Position numbers and translations under genes: made by a program
Shown: piece by piece, positions 1 to 11,665 of the stretch
How positions within the stretch are numbered: position 1 is the first letter of the stretch
Layout: the number at the start of each line of letters is the position of its first letter
Notes under the pieces: model-generated
What the model saw: the letters and a program-made list of their open reading frames with translations, nothing else
Databases searched by the model: none
Told to the model about the DNA's origin: nothing
NCBI GenBank assembly: GCA_958496175.1
Contig: OY292274.1
Location: forward strand, 32,527,482-32,591,481
Length of the DNA stretch: 64,000 nt
Direction: 5' to 3'
Source of the DNA: Sisyra terminalis
Taxonomy: Eukaryota; Arthropoda; Insecta; Neuroptera; Sisyridae

Positions 1-1938
1 TTGCTAAAACTTATAATTGCTAACATATTGTATTTGCAATCGAAAAATAAAGGTATACAAAAATGAATGAGTACAATTTATCTAAAAATTAAAAAAAAAT
101 GACCCAAATCGAACTAGTAGTTAAACTTCAATTGATTTAACCTTGAATGGACAGACAGACAGACATATTTTAAATCAGTTAATAAAATTATTGATTGAAA
201 AAAAAAACATAAAAGATATATCAAAATTTTTGATTTTCATACTGTAAGGTCTTCTAGATATATTTAAAAATAGACCCTTTATAATTCCAATCACTAATTT
301 TTTGGCTACTTATAGAAAATGACTCAAGGGATCCTTGTTATTGGTCATTTTGGGACCAGTAGGTGAAGTTTTCTGTAAGTGAACTTTCAGAAACGTATAA
401 GTTTTTAGATCTTTGCCTTAGTCACACATAAAACGAATTAATAATATAGCTTCAAGAAATTGATTATGGTGTTTTAATTGATAACAATTTCTTAAATATT
501 TATATACACTTTTTTAGTTATAGTATTTTAACTTTGACCTGGGAACCTAATATTCGTTGCAAAATTAAGTAGGATTAGAGATGCCTTTTTCGTCAATTAT
601 GTAGCACTTGGAGTGCTTCTAAGCATAGAGAATCATTGTAACCAAAATGTACACTTATGATATGGTGTGATTGAAAAATATAAAGCCTTCCGATGTTTCC
701 CGAGCACACTCAAACACCCATTGCGCAAACGGAAATGATGTCATATCAATTGGTGTTCTTACGTGTTGCGTTTTATTGGAAAATATCGGAAAAAATCGTC
801 GCTATATGACGTCACAGTCATAGCTCTTATTTATGATTGGTAAATTGAGACTTTGAAGCAGTTCATGTTTTTTAAGGTTTAACCCGTTTTTGCCCAGTGT
901 TCTAATATAGGAACATCTTGAAAAACTCGTATTATAGCAAAACAAATAAAGAAAAAAATTAAAAAATATTATTTATCATATAGGTAACACAATGATTTGT
1001 TGACCTTATTTTAAATTTAAATAAAAATTGAGTAAAAATGGGTTTAGGTTTTACCATTAGGATTCAATAAAGGGTCAGTGCTTGGCTGCGGACAAAATTG
1101 TGTTAATGTTAATTACTTTATCAAAAAAATACCTAATATAACCAATAAAACCCATATATCCAAGTAAAGAAATACTGAAAACTCATGAATTAGAGATTCC
1201 ACATCGTTCAAAGCTTCAATCTGTCTCGTCAATGTTAAATTAAAGATTTAACATTCTTCAATTTTTCAATCAAGAAAGTTAACAAAGGTAAATGAGTACT
1301 ATAAATAATGGAAGTAAGAATGTAAGAATCCATCGCTATCCGCTCTGCAACTATCATTACATAATTCACGCGAATAGTCTCTTAACAACGCCATCATTAA
1401 GAAATATATATTTAAAAATTGATATAAGAAATATTTATTTTCTTGTTGGTATTTTGAATCATCCTACCCCATATTTCCCAAATTCTAAATTTCATAATTA
1501 ACCTATTGTATTCCTAAGCACAAAAATTCAGATAAAATCAAAACATCGAATTTAAATTTAACACGTACTTTCTACAATGCTTTCTAATACTTCACTATTC
1601 CTGAAATCCTTATTCAAATGCATACAAACTCTTGGGCTCATTATATACAAAACTAGACTAAGTCTAATTGTAACATTGATGACAACTACCTACTTATTTT
1701 GCGTTGTAAAGTTAATTATTTTCTATATGTTAATTGTTTAACAAACAATCAATTTATCACAACAATAAATGTATTAAGAGCAATTATATTTCCTTCATAG
1801 TGATATATTAAGTTGGTATTTTTATTCACGCATTCGTGGATATTGCTTTATTTTCGGTAATTAAGTAAACTTTGATTGTTTTTTCATCTAAATTAAAACC
1901 TACTTAAAAGAAATTAACTTATTCGTGAAAAACTTGTA
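1..1938. other. Non-coding A+T-rich stretch
   Basis: No supported gene. A short open frame at 1292-1501 has no recognisable motif and is taken as chance. A somewhat more G+C-rich patch with a GACGTCA palindrome lies near 805-815. I see no inverted terminal repeats or target duplications. Confidence 0.5.
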
Positions 1939-1940
1939 TA

Positions 1941-2883
1941 GGGGAGACCGGGTACAAAAGTAACAATTTGTACTTTTACCTTGATTTCTAGCTGGGTGTT
2001 ATTATTGTCATTAAATGAATATAACCACATATAAATTTAGTTTATGTTCTTCACAATGGTAATTCGATTTATTTAATTATGGTGTTTTATATGAATAACA
2101 CGAAGTTAAAAAAAAATTGTCAGTTGTTACTTTCGACCACGTACGTGGGTCGAAAGTTGTCGAAAGTAAAACGCTGTGGGTTGAAAGTAACAAGACAAAG
2201 GGGTTGCTAATAAAAACAATAGTCAAAGTAAAATCAACAAATTACGTATTTAATGACTTCATATTAATGATATAAACCAAATTCAGCATTTTAAATACTC
2301 AAAAAATATATATTTTAAGCAAATGAATCAATAGAATGCCGCGACAACGTATAAAAACTACTGCATGAAGAACTACCGACACGGAAATGTATAGAAAACC
2401 ATTCTATTGAAGTAGATATTCATAAAAATATGATGTTTGTAATAAAATCATTATGAGGGAGGACAAAAGTAACATATTACTTTTGTACCCTAGGGGGCTA
2501 TGTTACTTTTGTACCCATTCTTATTTGTAATAAAACGTGTAACATAACCTTAAAACGGAACGTGCTAGACAAAAATTAATTTAATCAAAGAACAATTTAT
2601 CTAATCAAGAATGGATATGCAAAAATTCGGATTACTATAATCCTTTTACGACTATGTAAGCAATAAATAAGAAAACGTCGAAAAACTTACTTTTGGCTCG
2701 TTAAAACACATTATGTCCTATTATATAACCTAACAACGCATTGTGCACGCGTCAACTTAATGCGATTGAGGGGGGTGCTCTAGGCTATCACCTGATGGCA
2801 GCAAAGCGGAGTTTGCCCATTGGATAAACCTAAAAAGCATTTGTTATTTTCGACCCGCCGTTACTTTTGTACCCAGTCTCCCC
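1941..2883. mobile_element. TA-flanked inverted-terminal-repeat element (MITE, Tc1/mariner-like by target site)
   Basis: The 24-bp termini at 1941-1964 and 2860-2883 are inverted copies with one mismatch; each begins GGGGAGAC and contains GGGTACAAAAGTAAC. A TA dinucleotide lies immediately outside each end (1939-1940 and 2884-2885), the target duplication expected of Tc1/mariner-type transposition. The 943-bp interior has no transposase frame. It carries many more copies of the terminal word in both orientations, for example TTACTTTTGTACCC near 2478 and 2503 and GTCGAAAGT near 2150-2170, so it can fold extensively. The superfamily is inferred only from the TA duplication. Boundaries are firm; the class is less certain. 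Confidence 0.85.
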
Positions 2884-2885
2884 TA

Positions 2886-4599
2886 CAGTAGATACATATT
2901 AAATCGCTATAAGATTACTGCTTATAAGATTCATTATTTCAAATGCATGGATAAACTAATAAAAGTTTCTCAAATTAATGACTGAAAACAAATTTTGTGT
3001 ACAATATGAGGAACCAAACAAAAGTTTTCATAAAAAGTTACATAGTGTTGTAATTTATAAATTAGTCTTCGTTTTTAAAATACTGTTAGATTGAGTTTTA
3101 GGCATTTAAATATTTCAAAGAAACAATTTCTCTATTTGTTAAACAATAAAATATATTTTTTTTTCTAAGTTTTAAATTCTCAATTCTTCAATTTTCAACA
3201 ATGTGTAAAGCTTACGTTTTTATATATTTTTCGGGGGTTGAAATTACAAAGTGTTTAATTTTGCCAATTTAAACTACATCCGCTTGCGAACTTGACAATT
3301 TTAAATTTGGAATTTTTTTGATAAATTACAAAAAGAAGAAGAATCATATCATATTAACCGACTTTTAGCAACAGGAGCACTGCACTCGAAGAAGATTGAT
3401 AACTTGAAAATATGTCAAGAAAATTTTAATGAATACACTTTAACATTTTCACTCTGATATTTACCTATTATACGGGAGGAAAAAATTAAAATATTTTAAT
3501 AAAAAAGACAAGATTAAAATTTAGAAAAAATAAAAGATAATATATATACATATGTACTTTAATTATTAAAGTAAATTAAACAATTCAGCTTTCCAACAAT
3601 TAATAGCATAAATGTAGACACGAAACCATGCTTGGTACAAATAAGATTCAGGGATGTTGGTTTCGCCAATAAAAGAGTTGAGATCAAAACGAATACATTT
3701 TTTATAATAATTTACATTCAATTTATTTTTTTTTTGCGTTTTTAAATATTAAATTTATGGTATGTTAATAGTCAAATGATAAATTTTACTATGTAGAAAT
3801 TACTTTTAGAGCAAAATTCATTAATTTAACAAGTATTATTTTAAGCATAGTTAAAGTAAGCATAGTTAAAGCATAGTTTATTTGGATATTAAACATACCT
3901 ATGTACAAATACAAAATGAAAAAATGAGTAATAAATTTTCTTTTAAAACAATTAAAGAATGTTGTACATTGCAATTGTTAATTCCTATGAAACTTAATTA
4001 CCATTTTATATTATACAACGCTTTTGTCAACAAAGCCAATAATCCCGGAAGCATAAAGGTACGCCATCGAAAAAGGTCGCTTTTATATTTACATACATTT
4101 TCAGGTGGATTTAGTTTCACAAGTTAACACATTTTTTCTCATTTGATTTTCCCATTAGAAACGAAGTCTAATAATTTATTAACACGAAAGGAATACGTAT
4201 TAAACAAATACACTATAAATTCTGCATTCAATAGATCTTGATAATAAGAATTGGCATAAAATTATTCTTTTTTGAAAAATTTCACTTATATTCATTTTAA
4301 TGTTGAGCTTTACAAAAACTTCACAACATATTTTTACTTCAATGGCTTCAATTTAAAAAAGCACTTCTGCAAAATTCATATTAATCGTAGTTCACTTAAA
4401 TTCGTAGTATGTTCTTTTAAACAATGAAATTATATTACTGAAAATATGTAATAGATATGTAAGCATAAAATAACTGCAGAACTTAAGCAGAATATTACTG
4501 AAGTACAATAAATCAGTATTAAAAATTACAAAATACGAAAAATAAGTTTTACGTTCCCTAAAAGCATAAGCGTTGAACACTTAATAATAATAAACCTTT
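2886..4599. other. Non-coding A+T-rich stretch
   Basis: No gene supported. There is a short direct repetition of CATAGTTAAAG around 3846-3876. Open frames near 3789-4127 and 4392-4580 are low-complexity and lack motifs or a convincing context. Confidence 0.5.
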
Positions 4600-4602
4600 T
4601 TA

Positions 4603-5682
4603 GAGCCTATTCACACGAGGCGTTTTTTAGCAGCGCGACTAACGCGCTGCTTAGAAGCGCGTTTCGACGAAGCACAGGGACAAATGGAAGCATTCACACG
4701 CAGCGACGCGACAACGTTTGTAGCGCTACAAACGCTTCTAGCAGTCACTCTCGCCGCAGAACTCGGCGACAAAAAGTCGCGCGTTTGACGACTAAGCACT
4801 GTTTCTTATCGCAGCGTTCACACGAGACGCGCGTTTTTTAGGCGTCAGTCATTATGTATTTCGGAGATGGATCATAATGGCAGGGTCTTGAAAGGTTTGA
4901 AATTGTGAATAGCTTGATGAATAATCAGAAAATTAACAGTGAAGATGACGAGGATGTAGACGACGATCTAGAAGAGGTGACAGATGGAACTTCTTCGCAA
5001 CAAGAGGCGAGACCGAAGCGAAAGAGATCATCGAATGAAAATACTACCAAAACAGAGGAAGATTTCATCCAAATATTGAAGGCGAAATCCTTACGAGAGG
5101 ATTCAAAATCTGCTGATCCAGATTTCGACAAATTATTTATTTTGTCTTTGTACGATGAGCTGAAAGCCATTCCTCTTCAAAGCTACCGGGATGGACATTC
5201 GTTTTCTACTTATAATTCATTCGTTCATTTTTCTCGTTTTATCTACCTGAGAGATTACTTCCAATCGCTTGTACAAAGCGCGACCATTTCCATCTCGTTC
5301 TCCTCCAGCCTCAGAATCAGTACATTGTCTGATAGCAGTATTCCTGATAATAACAACTATTTTACAGAACCAGATAATATTAACTATTTTATAGAACCAG
5401 ATAATACTAACGATTTCCAGGCCATGAATGACATGTGAGTACTTAGTATCAGGGAAAGTATTTATACTACGCTAATTTTTTCCTATGCATTATATTATTT
5501 TTTGTATTAAATTTAAATTTCAAACTAAAGATTTTTGCGCTCAAAACGTCTCGTCTTTATTCAACGTACGACCAGATTGGTATGGTATTCAAACGCGCGT
5601 TTAACGCGCAACAAAAATTCAGTCGCCGCGTTTTTTTGAAGCGCGACAAAACGCGGTCAAAACGCCTCGTGTGAATAGGCTC
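4603..5682. mobile_element. PIF/Harbinger-like transposon derivative with perfect TIRs and TTA target duplication
   Basis: Perfect 24-bp inverted termini lie at 4603-4626 and 5659-5682; the outer part reads GAGCCTATTCACACGAGG. TTA flanks both sides (4600-4602 and 5683-5685), the 3-bp duplication typical of PIF/Harbinger elements. Both subterminal zones are rich in GCGCG and AACGCG words and much more G+C-rich than the surroundings. At 1080 bp the element is too short for a DDE transposase and none is seen. It encodes a BESS-motif protein that fits the DNA-binding accessory protein of Harbinger elements. It is therefore probably non-autonomous and mobilised in trans. Confidence 0.88.
4917..5438 (+). 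CDS. BESS-motif protein inside the Harbinger-like element (possibly the last exon of a MADF/BESS accessory protein)
   Basis: The protein is 173 residues from the first ATG at 4917; the open frame begins 12 bases earlier without an ATG. Residues 8-24 are strongly acidic, a basic nuclear-localisation-like patch RPKRKR lies at about 32-37, and a BESS-like motif DPDFDKLFILSLYDELK lies at about 67-83. The tail is Ser/Asn-rich with a short internal repeat of a PDN-NYF-EPDN type. BESS motifs sit at the C-terminus of MADF or Myb/SANT DNA-binding proteins and mediate protein contacts. Harbinger elements encode such a protein beside their transposase. No MADF domain is present, so an upstream exon was probably lost when the element was internally deleted. 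A GTGAGT lies just after the stop, so the 3' structure is uncertain. Whether this copy is expressed cannot be told. Confidence 0.7.
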   Translation: MNNQKINSEDDEDVDDDLEEVTDGTSSQQEARPKRKRSSNENTTKTEEDFIQILKAKSLREDSKSADPDFDKLFILSLYDELKAIPLQSYRDGHSFSTYNSFVHFSRFIYLRDYFQSLVQSATISISFSSSLRISTLSDSSIPDNNNYFTEPDNINYFIEPDNTNDFQAMNDM

Positions 5683-5697
5683 TTAGGGTTTCATAAG

Positions 5698-5752
5698 CAG
5701 CGGAGGCCTTAGGGGGAGGTGAACAGAACAATCGCTCGGGGCCTCGCGTCAA
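5698..5752. repeat. Probable hAT terminal remnant
   Basis: Starts CAGCGGAGGCCTTAGGGGGA and contains CGGGGCCTCG. This resembles the outer end of insect hAT elements, and the intact hAT derivative at 44532 also has GGGGCC near its end. It lies about 12 bp beyond the Harbinger target duplication. No opposite end or 8-bp duplication was found, so it is called a fragment only. Confidence 0.4.
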
Positions 5753-7871
5753 GCAAATTTAAAAAAATACAGATTTTTACAAATATAAGTGATTAACAAT
5801 TATAACAAATTCCATTTATTTGTATAAATTTAGCATTTCTCGTCAAATATAACGAATACCTACCAAACAACCACACCTACTTTCGCATCACATAGGTACT
5901 TTTCATAAGCCAATTGCAAAAATCAAAATCCTTGTGATTTTGTCATATTTATCCTTTTGCAAATTATTAGCATTAGATTGATGAAATTTAAACCGAAAAT
6001 ATAACATCAAAACTTCTTGAAATGGTAATTCAGCTTTTAACAGTTTTTATATTTATTGAGATTGGTTTATTTAAAAATATTTCTTAAGAATAATAAAAAA
6101 ATTGAAAAAAAAGAACTTTAATTTTAACAACTTGAATTCATTATTATTACATTATTCATTATTACAAATTATATGAGCATTCAGTAATAAAATAGTAACA
6201 ATGCGATTAAAAAATATTGGCATATTAAACATTCATCTTTTTATACATTAAACTGCTGATACAGTGAAGCTGAGCCACCATTTATTTTCTATAAACTTTA
6301 TTGCAGCACTCATTTTTATAGTTCGTTATTAGATCTCCACACATGTCTGCCTCAATTGCATATAATGCCGACGTGTCATTTTATCACAGTATCGTAAAGA
6401 ACTTATCTCTTTTCATAGTCAAAAAGATACATTTACAGGACATTTAATTTAACATTTAAACTTTTAGAACTCAAATTACGATCAAATGCTTAAATTTAAA
6501 AAACATACTAATTTTAAATGATAATTTTATGAGTTTTTATTAATCTTACTCGTAAAAAATCGTTCTTAGTAAAAGAATAATTAAAATAAAATTTTGAGAA
6601 TCTCTGGGTGTTCCTTAACATATTGTTAACATTCCCCTTGAAGTATTTGAAACCTGGCTGTACCACCTAAAGGTGGAATCTACCTGTTTCGAGTCCAGGT
6701 ATCAAATTGAAGACACAAGCAGGTGCTTTTCTTTCTACCGTGGTAATATAAAAAAAGGGATAATGATCACAATGCATTTATTTAACCTTGTGAGTCTCCC
6801 TCTTTTGCAAAAGGGAAACGCGTGCCTACATCCACATATAAATACAGTGTCTGGCTTGTCTGACTTATTATATAAGAACCCTTGGCTTTTTACGCTCTTT
6901 TGGAGGCTCAGATCGAATGACTCAATTGTACTAAACCACTCCAAACTCGTTTTTTATACATACATACTTCCTCTTTTGTCCTAACGAACTTTTTTTAGAG
7001 ATTTTAAATTGTTTCCAATTTTATATGAAAGCTGTTTTAATTGAAATTATAATGTTATCTTATTCGATTTACAATAATATGTTACAAAAGAAAGAACTTA
7101 TAATGTTAAAAATCAGCGATTTATTAATTATTACACACTTTTTAATAAAACCTTTCAACGCACTGTATAATTTGATTATTGCTTAAGTTCGTACAAGTTT
7201 TAAGGAACTAAAATAGAAACACCGGCTTGTGGTTATGAATGAACTTATTTATAACATTAGTTTTAAAATAAAGCTTCCAAAAAATATATCAAATTCACTA
7301 ATTAATTAACTTGCTTTAGATAAATCTTATTTGAAATGAAATGGGTGGACGTCACATGAAAAGTAATCAAAGTAATTAATAACAACATATCAACATATGT
7401 ATTATACTACACTATATAATTTCAACGTTGAAAAATTGACAGTATCCATTTATAAATTTCATTTTAAAGCATTTATGCAATTTATTATGAAATACTACGT
7501 ATTTATAAGTAGGTATGTAAATCTATTTTAAAGTACTCAGTGAATAGAGTAGAAAAATCAAATCAACTAAGTTCATTGATACAAAATACCGAAATCATTT
7601 ATGAATGCAGAAATTTTTGGCAACTGTTCCTGCATTAAAATATTTGCCTTGTAAAATTAAATTTACTATTTCGAAGAAAAAAAAATCGTTTTAGGTGGAA
7701 TTCAGCGTAAAATATTCATCTAAGTCGAATATTTTATGTATCTAACAAGAATTTAGATAAAACAAATTAATTTTTAAATTTATATACATAAAATATAATT
7801 AAATATACATCAACCAAGTGTGTGTTAGGCCAATGCATAGTTAAAAGTTGAACAGTGTCGAATAAATTTTA
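5753..7871. other. Non-coding stretch with a tRNA-like T-arm
   Basis: No gene supported. At 6679-6697 an ACCTG/CAGGT stem encloses TTTCGAGTC, which looks like a tRNA T-arm or pol III B box. No matching acceptor stem or A box is convincing, so this may be an eroded SINE. An open frame over 6673-6984 spans it without recognisable motifs. Confidence 0.4.
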
Positions 7872-7879
7872 ATGTTAAA

Positions 7880-8157
7880 TAAGGGTGGATTTAATGGGGG
7901 GGTGAGTACGAGGGTACTTGCCCCTCACGGTGTTTTTGTGTACTGTAGATATTCCATTATAGTACATACTTAGAAGCAAATCAAATTATTAGAGTTGTTA
8001 AAATATATGAATAAAATAACAGTAGGAACATTAGGGAAACTCTAGTCTATTTCTGGCTGGAAATGCGATTTTTTTTCGTTGCATCCCTTTCACGCACTTG
8101 CAAATGAAAGATGATTTTGTGCTCCCCCCCCAGAAAAAAATCCTGAATCCGCCCTTA
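7880..8157. mobile_element. hAT-type MITE with 8-bp target duplication
   Basis: The 278-bp element begins TAAGGGTGGATTTA and ends with the inverted partner AATCCGCCCTTA. The 8-bp direct repeat ATGTTAAA flanks it at 7872-7879 and 8158-8165, as expected of hAT transposition. Subterminal G-run and C-run blocks (7896-7902 and 8123-8131) are inverted relative to each other. There is no coding capacity. Confidence 0.82.
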
Positions 8158-8165
8158 ATGTTAAA

Positions 8166-9797
8166 CATTAAAGTTAATAAAAATTATTATTTTTAGAATA
8201 TATTTTAGTATTTAGTAAATATATCTGCTTTTGTACTTCGATAAATTCCAAATAAAACAATATATTTAGCAACAATAATTCTTATTTCCTAGTACTTTTC
8301 AAAGGTACTGAAAAAAAGTTATGTACATGTTAAAATATTTATGCTTTTACCATTACCATTAATAATTACCATTAAATCACTCGCCTCATGCTCCAAATGC
8401 ACTCTGATCTATTTGTTCAAGCGTGCTTTAAAAAGTTCAATAATTATTTAAAATGCATCACTAGCATCCCTTGATAGGTTTATTTGAATTATATTAATCT
8501 GAATCCGTTTGAAAGCTACAAATAATTGAATTAGATAGTAATGAAAAATTCAGAACTCAAAGATTACCAAGTTGTTAAAAAGTTTACCTAATATTTTTTA
8601 GAAAATAAATTCTTAAAAATATGCAAGAGTTTTTAAATAAACCGCATTATTAGTTAAAATGGATATAGGTGCATATCATAAACACCATAAACCTCCACAT
8701 AAATTATTACTTAGCAATGCACCTAGTAGTGCCGTAGTGGATAGGCAAACAAAATGTCGAAATATAAAAAGTGATGCATACGTAAAATTGAAAACACAAC
8801 AAAGAAATAATCCATAAATTCTTAATCTTCATTACTATATTTACATTCTCTCTCACACCCTACTTGAAAGTAAAATATTTAAAAAAATGACAAAAAAATA
8901 ATTTCAACCAACTGTTACGTCATCCCAGAACCGATAGTGAAATATTTGTTGTCTTTCATTTTACCAACTTATTGTAGTTTAAATGCATTTTTATTACCTA
9001 TATTTGAAGATATGTAAATAGATTATTAAGAGTATATAAATACAAAATGCAAATAATTTACGATTTTTCTTTTTCAAATGCAGTGGCAAAATGGATGTAA
9101 ATTTAAGGTATTTAAATTCAAAATGGGGAATGTGTAGTCAAAATACTATTATTAAAAAAAGATACTTTTAGATATTAAACAGCACCAGCAGGCTCGAGGC
9201 TGTAAACCTTCATAAAATTTATTTTTTCTAAACATAATAAACATTCTTTCATTCAATATCGTACCCGATATGTAGTGGCTATTGTGGATGTTTGTTTTGT
9301 ATCGGGGGTTGCTCCAGGCCTTCAATCTCCTGAATGATTTCCCGGACCGTATCTTTCCAGATTCTTTTCTCTCGAACTTCTCACGTCGTAGTGATTGGAT
9401 TCATGCATTTACATACATGTGTGCACACTCCTATGTATGAAAAATTACGTAAAATTCCACCCAATGACCTCTACTTCAATAAATCTGGCATTGCGTACCG
9501 ATTTTTTTACGAGATAGGTGTAGTTCTTCGAATTTTGTGATTCTAGTTTTCTTATTTAGTCGTCAAGATCTTAAAAATTGTACTTGTTATTCAAAAAAAA
9601 AGACACTTCGTTTTATCGAAAATTTTTGTTCACTCCAAATTTATCTAATCATTTGGGGCAAGAAAAAGAAGAAATCAAAACATGTTTAGGGTAAAAAATT
9701 ATTCATACCTAATTTATGTTATTTATAATTATACTTAACTATAAGGATGCTTAAATTATTCAAAGCTTACTTATAGAACTGGAATACTTAGCCGACC
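8166..9797. other. Non-coding A+T-rich stretch
   Basis: No gene supported. A relatively G+C-rich patch at 9180-9440 has an open frame at 9334-9540, but the predicted peptide shows no recognisable domain, splice borders or repeats. Confidence 0.45.
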
Positions 9798-9800
9798 AAC

Positions 9801-9955
9801 AGACCCGGTACAATATAGGAACGTCGTATTCACCATTGTGTTGTTAATTCAATTCACGAATAAATCGATTAATTCATTTCATTGATTAATATTTGTGAAT
9901 AATATTCAAATTACCAACAAAATAGAATTGGGACGTTGCCAGATTGTACCAGTCT
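9801..9955. mobile_element. Small foldback (palindromic MITE)
   Basis: The outer arms are imperfect inverted copies: AGACCCGGTACAATATAGG at 9801 pairs with the reverse complement of CCAGATTGTACCAGTCT ending near 9954, and both lead inward to an ACGTC block. The centre is also palindromic, with CACGAATAAATCG matching the inverse of ATTAATATTTGTG. No clear target duplication was found, so the exact ends are uncertain. Confidence 0.55.
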
Positions 9956-9960
9956 TAAGT

Positions 9961-11552
9961 AACTTATACCAAAAAATTAGAATTGTTGGTTTGAAGCTGT
10001 ATGGTTACTTATGAATAATTTTTTGACTCCCATTCCTTTTAGCATCGTAAAAATTTGGGAAATGTACATTTTCTACTTTGTTTTTAATATAATTCACCAA
10101 TAAATCGGGCTATAATGTAAAATTAGCGACAAAAGTGAAAATTATAAGATTAGAATTGAGTCAACCAAGAAATTAATATAACAAGTACATATTTTTTAAG
10201 ATCCCGGTTCCCAAATTAAAAAAAAATCTGATTTGCATGTTACTTTTAAAACATTTTTTCACAATTTAGTCGAAATTTGTTGCGTCCTTAATTATTTTTT
10301 CTATTGAATTAAATCGATAATTAAATTATTTATATATTGTATTTTAAAAAAAGAAACATATCGTTTTAGAATAATAAAATTAATCTTTTAGGAATTTTAA
10401 TCATACCATCAATAGGTAATATCATTTAGGTATATTAAATGATAAATCTAAAATTTTGAAGTCGGTATATATCTTATAGCAAAAAATTATAGTTAATTCA
10501 CTGTATATTAGTAAATCTGAATTATTCTAACCACTATTTAAAAATGATTTTAATAGTGTACATGTAGTTAACTACAGGAAATTATCATTATAAAGAACTA
10601 AGTTTATTTATAATTCTTTATTTATTTTATTTCATAAATATTAATTGAATAACTTTCTACATTTTTAGAGCTAAATCAATAGCTATGACAATATGTTAAT
10701 CAAATTAAATTTTAATTACATTTATAAATATGAAGTTTTCTTACATCTATTTGAACTTAAAAATTGAAAATATAATCTAAGTTGTATTAAAAAAATAACT
10801 TCTTTTTAAATTAATAATATCCGTAGATATGTGCTATTTAAAAAAAAATATAACATTGGAACACATTTTGTCTATAATATAAATTTTCATTAAGAAAGTA
10901 TTGTTTGCATTTTAAATTATGTTGTTAATAAAAATTTTACTTTCAATATAATATTATTTCCACATACATACATATAATGTATTTTATAATACTCTAATAC
11001 TTTTACTATTTGGAGTAAGAAATATGAACATTAACTCGAAATACAGTATTTAATATAAATATATTTGACCCAAGTTATTAAATTCAATAACTTATCAATA
11101 TATTTATGAAAAATAATCAAAAATCTACTGTTGAAAACATGTTTTAAAATGGATTAATTATTTGCCTTTAATTAATCCTTCGTATATAACATATAGTCGT
11201 TTATTTTAACAAACTCTCTTTTTTTTAAGGATCATACAAATCCAAATGGCAAGCCTGATTTCAAAATAAATACGTACTATTCTATACCTGTTTAACTTGC
11301 ATATTTTCTTGTGCAAATACTAAGTATTCATATATGTTGAGTATACATAATGGATAATACAAATATTTCATATGATATTATACTTCGTATAAGCTGCAAA
11401 TACATAGTACATACATAAATGTGAATTTTTCTATTCAATTTTTAAAAGCTTAAAATAATCATAAATAAAAATAATAGTAAATTTCGAAATAAATATTTAC
11501 AATCTTTGCTTAATTTCAATATGCATTTGAATCAAAATTATAGATACACATT
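9961..11552. other. Likely 3' untranslated and downstream region of the minus-strand host gene
   Basis: Very A+T-rich with no open frame of interest. It lies directly 3' of the host gene stop codon on the minus strand. Several TTTATT words (AATAAA on the minus strand) occur around 10605-10635 and could serve in polyadenylation; none lies close to the stop. Confidence 0.3.
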
Positions 11553-11665
11553 TCAATCATTCGAGGTGATTTTATCGGCGGTTGAAATATTCGTAGGAGT
11601 AGAATTTTTTTCTTCGATATAAACGTTTCCAACCATTTTTGAGTTCGTTTTTGAATCCTTTTTCA
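11553..11665 (-). CDS. Terminal coding exon of an unrecognised host gene
   Basis: On the minus strand a pyrimidine-rich tract ending TTTTAG is followed by 2 bases completing a codon, 36 sense codons and a TGA stop at 11553-11555. The encoded C-terminus starts KKDSKTNSKMVGNV and ends ITSND; it is hydrophilic and rich in Ser, Thr, Asn and Lys, as in a disordered tail. The exon starts in phase 1, which matches the donor of the exon at 22068-22205; together they give an uninterrupted frame with a GTG (Val) codon across the junction. I do not recognise the family. The intron between them is 10.4 kb and holds two ORF1-only LINEs, one mariner and SINE pieces, all intronic. Confidence 0.6.

Noticed and set aside
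4611..4799. Minus-strand frame rich in Ala, Arg and Ser in the Harbinger-like element
   Set aside because: It is a reading of GCGC-rich subterminal repeats, not a protein gene.
6640..6700. Possible tRNA or SINE head with T-arm ACCTG/CAGGT
   Set aside because: Only the T-arm is convincing; no A box at a proper distance and no acceptor stem.
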